Below are positions 24,837 through 30,635 of a stretch of 64,000 bases of DNA, one piece after another. The notes under the pieces were generated by a model. It saw only the letters and a program-made list of their open reading frames with translations. It ran no database searches and was not told where the DNA came from. The stretch comes from an uncultured Chloroflexota bacterium (GTDB lineage: Bacteria > Chloroflexota > Anaerolineae > Aggregatilineales > Phototrophicaceae), in assembly GCA_937974245.1 (NCBI GenBank), contig CALJKV010000005.1:62001-126000 (forward strand). Direction: 5' to 3'. Made by a program: the position numbers and the translations under genes. Each line of letters starts with the position of its first letter. Within the stretch, counting starts at the first letter, position 1.

Positions 24837-25916
24837 ATGTCGAATGTAAATCTCACCAATGCAAATTCCCTGATGCGGCCTGACCGGCAGGTCGGCATCG
24901 TCGGCTACGGCTCGTATATTCCACGTTACCGGTTGCCCGGCACGGAAGTCGCCCGCGTGTGGACAGGGGGCTTAGGTGCCAGCCCAATCACCGAAAAGGC
25001 CGTTGCCGGGTTGGATGAAGATGTGACTACCATGTCAATTGAAGCGGCGCGTAACGCCCTGGCACGGGCGCGGATTAGCCCGCAGGCGATTCGGGCTGTC
25101 TGGGTCGGTAGCGAAAGTCACCCTTACGCCGTCAAGCCCACCAGTACCATTGTTGCCGAAAGCATCGGTACATCGCCCAACATCCAGGCTGCCGACTGGG
25201 AGTTTGCCTGTAAAGCCGGCACCGAAGCGGTGCAGGCGTCTATTGGCATGATCGGCAGCGGCATGGTTGGCTATACCCTCAGCATTGGCATGGATACCGC
25301 CCAGGGACGCCCGGGCGACGCTCTTGAGTACACAGCGGCTTCCGGCGGCGCGGCCTTTCTGCTTGGTCCAGCGGAGGAAGCCTGCGCGGTCTATCAGGGG
25401 AGCTACAGCTTCGTCACTGATACACCCGATTTCTGGCGGCGGGCGCACGAAGTCTACCCGAGTCACGGGGATCGTTTTACCGGCGAACCGGCATACTTTA
25501 ACCATGTGGTTTCCGCTGGTCAGAAGCTTATGGAGATGATGGGGACGACGGCGGCAGACTACATGTATGCCGTATTCCACCAGCCGAATGTCAAGTTCCC
25601 TGGCCGGGCGGCGGCAATGCTTGGTTTCAGCGATGCACAGATCACAACCGGGCTTCTGGCAGGGGAGATTGGCAATGTGTATTCCGGCTCGTGTATGGTC
25701 GGCCTGACGGCGATCCTCGACATCGCCCAACCAGGTGAACGTATCCTCATGGTGAGCTATGGCAGCGGTGCCGGTTCGGATGCTTTCGATATCCTGGTGA
25801 CAGATAATATTAAGGCTGTGCGTCACCTCGCGCCCGCGACTCGTGACTATATCCGCCGCCGCACAGCAATTGACTATGCCACCTACTGCCGTTTTCGCGG
25901 CAAACTCAAGGAGTAA
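24837..25916 (+). CDS. Hydroxymethylglutaryl-CoA synthase, archaeal type
   Basis: About 359 residues, condensing acetyl-CoA with acetoacetyl-CoA. The ATG at 24837 is preferred: GGAGG is 13 bases before it but only 2 bases before the upstream TTG at 24825. Catalytic residues of the family are intact: Glu93 in WVGSESHPYAVKPT, the acylated Cys125 in EFACKAGTEAVQ, and His248 in VFHQPNVKFP. Length and motif forms are those of archaeal and archaeal-like bacterial enzymes, shorter than eukaryotic HMGCS. In archaea this enzyme forms a complex with thiolase and a DUF35 protein, matching the next three genes. Confidence 0.92.
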   Translation: MSNVNLTNANSLMRPDRQVGIVGYGSYIPRYRLPGTEVARVWTGGLGASPITEKAVAGLDEDVTTMSIEAARNALARARISPQAIRAVWVGSESHPYAVKPTSTIVAESIGTSPNIQAADWEFACKAGTEAVQASIGMIGSGMVGYTLSIGMDTAQGRPGDALEYTAASGGAAFLLGPAEEACAVYQGSYSFVTDTPDFWRRAHEVYPSHGDRFTGEPAYFNHVVSAGQKLMEMMGTTAADYMYAVFHQPNVKFPGRAAAMLGFSDAQITTGLLAGEIGNVYSGSCMVGLTAILDIAQPGERILMVSYGSGAGSDAFDILVTDNIKAVRHLAPATRDYIRRRTAIDYATYCRFRGKLKE

Positions 25917-25929
25917 AGGGAAGGGTATC

Positions 25930-27081
25930 ATGCGTGATGTATCAATTATCGGGATTGGCCGAATTCCGGTTGGGGAACATTGGGAGAGCAGTTTGCGGAT
26001 GCTGGCCGCCGAAGCCGCCGGTGCCGCCTTGAAGGATGCCGGGATTACTGCGGTAGACGCTCTCTATGTGGGTAATGCCTATGGCGCGACCTATAGCAGC
26101 CAGCTTCATCTGGGTGCGTTGATCGCGGATTATGCTGGCCTGGGTGGTATTGAGGCCTTTTCCGTTGAAGCGGCGGATGCTTCTGGCGGGGCGGCACTGC
26201 GGGCAGGCTATCTTGCGGTAGCTTCCGGCCTGGTGGATACCGTCATGGTATTGGGTGTGGAGAAATCCACCGACAGCATTGGCAGTGCCCGTGTCCAGGC
26301 TCGCACGATTAGCCTTGATGCCGACTATGAAGCGGCGCATGGTGCGACTCTTCCCGCATTGGCAGCGCTGCTCATGCGGCGCTATATGCATGAACACAAG
26401 CTCGAATTAAGCGTTTTTGAGGGGTTCAGCATCAATGCTCATGCCAACGGTGCGCTCAGTGACTATGCCATGTTCCGCAACAAAATCAAGCCGGGGCGTT
26501 TTGCTGTTGCGCCAATGGTGAGCGAGCCTGTCAACCTGTTTGACGGTGCGCCCGATGGTGATGGTGCCGCCGCCGTGATTTTGACTGCCGCTTCCCATGC
26601 CGCCGATATGGTGCCGCTGCCGATACGCATTTCCGGGAGCGCCGCTGCCACCGATACCCTGACGCTTCATGATCGCAGCGATATGCTGTATCTGCGAGCG
26701 GTCAACCAATCCGCTAACAAAGCCTATGCCCAGGCGGGCATTCAACCAGGGGATGTACACCTCTTTGAACTCCATGATGCTTTTACTATTCTTAGCGCCC
26801 TCACGCTTGAAGCCGCCGGATTTGCCGAACGCGGCCAGGGCTGGGTGCTGGCACGCGACCTGGGCATTACCCTGACCGGCAAGTTACCCATCAGTACGTT
26901 TGGCGGGCTGAAAGCGCGAGGCAATCCTGCGGGGGCAACCGGCCTCTATCAGGCTGTAGAAGCCTGTTTGCAACTACGCGACCAGGCCGGGGCGAATCAG
27001 GTTGCCGGGGCGCGGACGGCTTTGATCCAGAATGTGGGTGGTCTGGGCAGCACGGTTGTGACGCACGTTTTACAGGTGTAA
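25930..27081 (+). CDS. Thiolase-fold protein of the archaeal acetoacetyl-CoA thiolase family, with altered active site
   Basis: 383 residues from the ATG at 25930, 13 bases after the synthase stop. The fold marks are clear: VSIIGIGRIPVGEHWE, ALYVGNAYGATYSSQLHLG, GVEKSTDS, EGFSINAHANGAL, ELHDAFTILSALTLEAAGF with His282, FGGLKARGNPAGATG and QNVGGLGSTVVTHVLQV. Two catalytic positions differ: the nucleophilic Cys before ASGG is Asp83 (VEAADASGG, codon GAT), and the His of the GHP motif is Asn332 (GNP, codon AAT). Family thiolases need both. It may be a structural partner in the synthase complex, or catalyse aldol-type chemistry like Ltp2-type thiolase-fold aldolases that also pair with DUF35. Called by position the thiolase of this cluster, but its activity is doubtful. 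Confidence 0.85.
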   Translation: MRDVSIIGIGRIPVGEHWESSLRMLAAEAAGAALKDAGITAVDALYVGNAYGATYSSQLHLGALIADYAGLGGIEAFSVEAADASGGAALRAGYLAVASGLVDTVMVLGVEKSTDSIGSARVQARTISLDADYEAAHGATLPALAALLMRRYMHEHKLELSVFEGFSINAHANGALSDYAMFRNKIKPGRFAVAPMVSEPVNLFDGAPDGDGAAAVILTAASHAADMVPLPIRISGSAAATDTLTLHDRSDMLYLRAVNQSANKAYAQAGIQPGDVHLFELHDAFTILSALTLEAAGFAERGQGWVLARDLGITLTGKLPISTFGGLKARGNPAGATGLYQAVEACLQLRDQAGANQVAGARTALIQNVGGLGSTVVTHVLQV

Positions 27082-27100
27082 AGCCGGCTCTTTGAGAGTC

Positions 27101-27144
27101 TCTGATAGCAATCACGCCGCCTCTGATAGTTTTTGATAGCGATT
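27101..27144 (+). promoter_or_regulatory. Shared upstream motif, copies 2 and 3 (before DUF35 genes)
   Basis: TCTGATAGCAATCA at 27101-27114 and TCTGATAGTTTTTGA plus TAGCGATT at 27122-27144. The second matches the site before HMG-CoA reductase (23457) at 20 of 23 bases. A separate palindrome GTGCA-GTTT-TGCAC stands at 27173-27186, nearer the start codon. Suggests a promoter or operator of its own for the DUF35 pair. Confidence 0.5.
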
Positions 27145-27222
27145 GTCCGCTATTATTCAAAACAGTTCGTTCGTGCAGTTTTGCACAAATGCTGTCATCA
27201 GTTATGAGGAGTAATCCAAATC

Positions 27223-27405
27223 ATGCAAATTTCACGTCACTGGCGTTTGAACTCCCAGCGGTATCGTCTTCAGGGTGTGCGTTATGAAAATGGCGAAGTC
27301 AGCCTCCAGGCACGCCCAGCCCCGCTGAACCGTGATTTTGAAACCGCCGAAGAGGTTCTTGAAACACGGAATCGCGCTGAACGCATTTCGGTGCGGGGGC
27401 ACTAA
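27223..27405 (+). CDS. DUF35 N-terminal (rubredoxin-like) part, cysteine-free
   Basis: 60 residues from an ATG with GAGGAG 12 bases upstream. RHWRLNSQRYRLQG matches the start of DUF35 proteins, where a four-cysteine zinc ribbon normally follows; here the aligned stretch GVRYENGEVSLQARPAPLN has no Cys at all. DUF35 proteins bridge thiolase and HMG-CoA synthase in archaea and help bind CoA. The remaining OB-fold domain is encoded by the next gene in a different frame, 5 bases on. Either a genuine split protein or an old frameshift; the proper ribosome site and start of the second gene favour a split. Family assignment fairly secure by order and the RYRL motif. Confidence 0.7.
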   Translation: MQISRHWRLNSQRYRLQGVRYENGEVSLQARPAPLNRDFETAEEVLETRNRAERISVRGH

Positions 27406-27410
27406 TCACG

Positions 27411-27716
27411 ATGATTGCATCATCCAATCCGGCTGCATCCCAACGTGAACATTTTACCTTCGCCGGAACGGGAGAGGTTATCAGTTTTACCACTCTTCAG
27501 GAAACTCCAGAGAACTTTGAGGAACAGTCACCTTACACGTTGGCACTGGTCAAGTTGGATGAAGGCCCGGTAGTGACGGGCCAATTGACTGATCTGGATG
27601 GTACGGTACAAATTGGTGATCGGGTTGAAATGGTCACGCGGAAACTGATGACCGAAGGCACAAAGGGTATGATTGTCTATGGGTATAAATTCCGCCCGGT
27701 TTTGCCCCGCGCCTGA
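27411..27716 (+). CDS. DUF35 OB-fold part (acyl-CoA-associated)
   Basis: 101 residues. FTFAGTGEVISFTTLQETPENFEEQSPYTLALVKLDEGPVV, then IGDRVEMVTRKL and GMIVYGYKFRPV, are the hallmarks of the DUF35 C-terminal OB fold that caps the thiolase/HMG-CoA synthase complex. It begins 5 bases after the stop of the N-terminal part, in another frame, and likely has coupled translation. It is the last gene of the mevalonate cluster and ends before a strong terminator. Confidence 0.85.
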   Translation: MIASSNPAASQREHFTFAGTGEVISFTTLQETPENFEEQSPYTLALVKLDEGPVVTGQLTDLDGTVQIGDRVEMVTRKLMTEGTKGMIVYGYKFRPVLPRA

Positions 27717-27739
27717 AAGGCAGCACATTAGGAAATAAC

Positions 27740-27767
27740 AAAACGGCGCTCGAATCAGCGCCGTTTT
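27740..27767. terminator. Strong bidirectional terminator
   Basis: An 11-bp stem AAAACGGCGCT / AGCGCCGTTTT with a 6-base loop, followed by TTTTTGTTT on plus and by a T-rich run on minus. It separates the DUF35 gene from the convergent pyrophosphatase gene. Confidence 0.85.
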
Positions 27768-27791
27768 TGTTTCCGTCATTTCCCGCCGGGA

Positions 27792-29903
27792 TTATGTCAG
27801 TGGCGTTTGCGCCAGCAGCGGCGCGATCACCAGCGCCACAATCGCCAGTAGTTTAATAAGGATGTTCAGGGACGGGCCGGATGTGTCCTTGAACGGATCG
27901 CCAACCGTATCACCGACAATTGCAGCTTTATGAGCTTCTGAACCCTTGCCGCCGTGAATGCCGGATTCGACGTATTTCTTGGCATTGTCCCACGCGCCGC
28001 CAGCGTTTGCCATCATTACACTCAACATAAACGCTGAAAGCAGCGACCCAACCAACATGCCAATCAACGTCTCACGTCCGACAAACTGTCCCAGCACATT
28101 ATCCTGCCCGATAATCGCCAGAACGGCCAGGACAACAGGCACAGCGACGGCCAGCAGCCCCGGCAAAATCATCTGCCGGATAGCGCTGTTCGTGCTAATC
28201 GCCACACAGGCTTCATAATCGGGTTCAGCCTCACCCTGCATAATTCCCGGAATTTCACGGAACTGGCGGCGCACCTCTTCCACGATCTTCTGCGCCGCAT
28301 TCCCAACGGCCAGCATTGTCAGAGCACTGAACAGGAACGGCAGCAGCGCCCCCATGAATAGCCCCGTAATGAAACGAGAGTCAAGTACATCCACCATGAA
28401 TACTGCGCTCGAGGCTCCAGCCCCTTGCAGTGCAGTGATAAACGCTGCATTTAATGCCAGGGCAGTCATTGCGGCGCTGCCAATGGCGAAGCCTTTACCG
28501 GTCGCGGCAGTGGTGTTACCCAGGCTGTCGAGCGCATCGGTACGCCTGCGTACAACTTCATCCAGTTCGGACATTTCAGCAATCCCACCGGCATTATCGG
28601 CCACCGGGCCATAAGCATCCGTTGCCAGCGTAATCCCCAATGTTGCCAGCATCCCGACAGCTGCTACCGCGACACCATATAACCCGGTTGAGGCGGTTGC
28701 CACCAGGGTCACAATGACGACGATCATGACTGGCGCGATGGTGCTGAACATGCCCAGTGCCAGCCCACGAATGACGACAATTCCCGCGCCACCCTGGGCG
28801 CTTTCCGCCAGTTCCTGTGTAGGGCTGTAAGTGTCCGACGTGAAATATTCCGTGAAAAAACCGATCAGCACGCCCCCAATAAGGCCGCTGAGTGTGGCGA
28901 TTATCACACCCCATCCCAGGTCAAGCGCCAGACCGAGCAGTACAACGACCAGACCAACCCCGGCGCTTGCGCTGTACACCCCACGCCGCAGACTGCCCAG
29001 CAGCATCTCTTGCGTGGCATCCTCTTTGGTTCGCACCAGGAAGGACGCCCAGATACCGACGAGCAGACCGGCAGCTGCTACCAGCAAAGGGAATACCTGG
29101 CCGGCCACCGTCTTATCCTGTGCCAGACCGCCTCCTAACGTCGCCAGTGTTAGCGCCGCAATGATTGAACTCGCATAGCTCTCAAACAGGTCAGACCCCA
29201 TCCCCGCCACGTCACCCACATTGTCGCCCACGTTATCAGCAATTGTCGCCGGGTTGCGTGGATCATCTTCAGGGATACCGGCTTCTGTTTTCCCAACCAG
29301 GTCAGCGCCGACATCTGCTGCCTTCGTATAAATTCCGCCGCCAACACGGGCAAAGATCGCGATGGAGGTGCCGCCGAACCCGAATCCCGCCAGAGCGGAA
29401 ACCGCCTCGTGGGCGCTAAGTAAATTCGTGAAGAGCAAGAACAGGAGGCTTATACCCAGTAATGCCAGTGCGACCACGCTGGTACTCATCACCGTCCCGC
29501 TGGCGAATGCCACCCGCAGCCCCTGGTTCAGGCTCTCCGACGCTGCCTGGGTTGTCCGTACGTTCGCACGCACTGCGATATACATACCAATATACCCGGC
29601 AACGCCCGAAGCTAACGCACCGCTGACGAACGCCAGTGCCGTCCACGGTGACATATTCGTTGCGGGGATGGCGCTCAAAACCAGTAGCGCGACTGTCACA
29701 ATCACAACCAGAATCGCAACGGCTCGATATTCGCGTGAAAGAAAGGCCTGTGCCCCCCTCTGAATTGCGCCGCTAATCTTTGTCATACGTTCATTTCCCG
29801 GATTCTGTGCTAACACCCACCTGCGTTGATACCAGGCGAATCCCAGCCCAATCAGGCTGGTTGCTAGCACAATGACATTGACGTTATTCATGATGAATTC
29901 CAT
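27792..29903 (-). CDS. hppA: Membrane-bound ion-pumping pyrophosphatase, K+-dependent type
   Basis: 703 residues, about 16 membrane helices. It hydrolyses pyrophosphate and pumps H+ or Na+ outward. Catalytic acidic motifs are intact: YTKAADVGADLVGKTEAGIPEDDPRNPATIADNVGDNVGD, and C-terminally GGAWDNAKKYVE and HKAAIVGDTVGDPFKDTSGP. The cation switch reads GNTTAATGKG, with Ala466 and Gly469, the form of K+-dependent enzymes. Length is normal for the family. GAGGAG precedes the ATG by 11 bases. Whether it pumps H+ or Na+ I cannot say. Confidence 0.93.
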   Translation of the reverse strand: MEFIMNNVNVIVLATSLIGLGFAWYQRRWVLAQNPGNERMTKISGAIQRGAQAFLSREYRAVAILVVIVTVALLVLSAIPATNMSPWTALAFVSGALASGVAGYIGMYIAVRANVRTTQAASESLNQGLRVAFASGTVMSTSVVALALLGISLLFLLFTNLLSAHEAVSALAGFGFGGTSIAIFARVGGGIYTKAADVGADLVGKTEAGIPEDDPRNPATIADNVGDNVGDVAGMGSDLFESYASSIIAALTLATLGGGLAQDKTVAGQVFPLLVAAAGLLVGIWASFLVRTKEDATQEMLLGSLRRGVYSASAGVGLVVVLLGLALDLGWGVIIATLSGLIGGVLIGFFTEYFTSDTYSPTQELAESAQGGAGIVVIRGLALGMFSTIAPVMIVVIVTLVATASTGLYGVAVAAVGMLATLGITLATDAYGPVADNAGGIAEMSELDEVVRRRTDALDSLGNTTAATGKGFAIGSAAMTALALNAAFITALQGAGASSAVFMVDVLDSRFITGLFMGALLPFLFSALTMLAVGNAAQKIVEEVRRQFREIPGIMQGEAEPDYEACVAISTNSAIRQMILPGLLAVAVPVVLAVLAIIGQDNVLGQFVGRETLIGMLVGSLLSAFMLSVMMANAGGAWDNAKKYVESGIHGGKGSEAHKAAIVGDTVGDPFKDTSGPSLNILIKLLAIVALVIAPLLAQTPLT

Positions 29904-30635
29904 TGGTGCGTGTACTCCTCAATATGTGTTTTGTTACTCAAAATGTAAAAACCGCTAGAAAAACAGGATAATTTGTGAAATGTGTACAATTCGAGGCTGT
30001 TGCATATTGGAAAGATGCGTTAAACTTCGCTATCCATTGGAGATGCTTATTAATATATATAAGTTTTTCTGATTGATGCCTTGAAGTGAAACTGTCTCTA
30101 TTTGTAAAGATTGGAGGAAACAAACATAGAATGCGGTGGATTTTCTCACAAGAGTATGTATTTTTCAACATCTGGAGATCACCCAATATGCGAGAACCAA
30201 ATGACATTAAAGGTCCTTTAATATCTCCTGTACCATCGGGCATTGCGATTGCGAGTCTGTGGTATGAGGCTTGCCAGGTATGTCAGAGCCTGGTTAAACA
30301 CAAACCACAACTCTACAATCAATTTGCAACGCTCAAGTCCCAACATAATTGTGCATTTCCCCGTCAATCATCACTTGTATCTCGTGATGAATATCATGAA
30401 AGCACTGCAATAACACGCCGACTTAACGCTAGATGGGTAGAATTTGTGTTATGTGTAACAGCCCATTTAACGTTGTATCCGTTAAAGTCGGTTAACATTC
30501 ATTTGGGTTCGTAGTAGGGGAGGGTCATAGATCCTCTCCTACTGCGAAAAAACAAAACCGTTTTCTGGATGCAGCATTGAGTTATACATACTTAAATTCC
30601 GCTTGTTTCACGTTCATAAGGAGAGCATAGACGCC
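29904..30635. other. AT-rich divergent intergenic region between two pyrophosphatase genes
   Basis: About 730 bases, clearly richer in A+T than the flanking genes. The open frames in it (for example 30086-30514) lack a ribosome site and recognisable composition, and I do not call them genes. A hairpin lies at 30510-30546. AAAACCGTTTT at 30555-30565 and a TATACAT box near 30583 could belong to the promoter of the right-hand pyrophosphatase. Possibly an insertion relic or a large regulatory region. Confidence 0.4.
30510..30546. repeat. Long hairpin upstream of the second pyrophosphatase gene
   Basis: Stem CGTAGTAGGGGAGG / CCTCTCCTACTGCG, 14 bp with two G-T wobbles, and a 9-base loop, followed by an A-run (GAAAAAACAAAA). 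It stands about 90 bases before the start codon, upstream of the likely promoter. As no T run follows on either side, it is more a structural or protein-binding palindrome than a terminator. Confidence 0.5.

Noticed and set aside
27223..27716. Reading the two DUF35 parts as one frameshifted pseudogene
   Set aside because: Both parts have usable starts and intact domain cores, and the gap is only 5 bases, typical of coupled genes; kept as a split gene, with the alternative noted.
30086..30514. 142-residue open frame in the pyrophosphatase intergenic region
   Set aside because: No ribosome site, odd composition, no recognisable domain, and an overlapping frame on the other strand; the region is simply low in stop codons.
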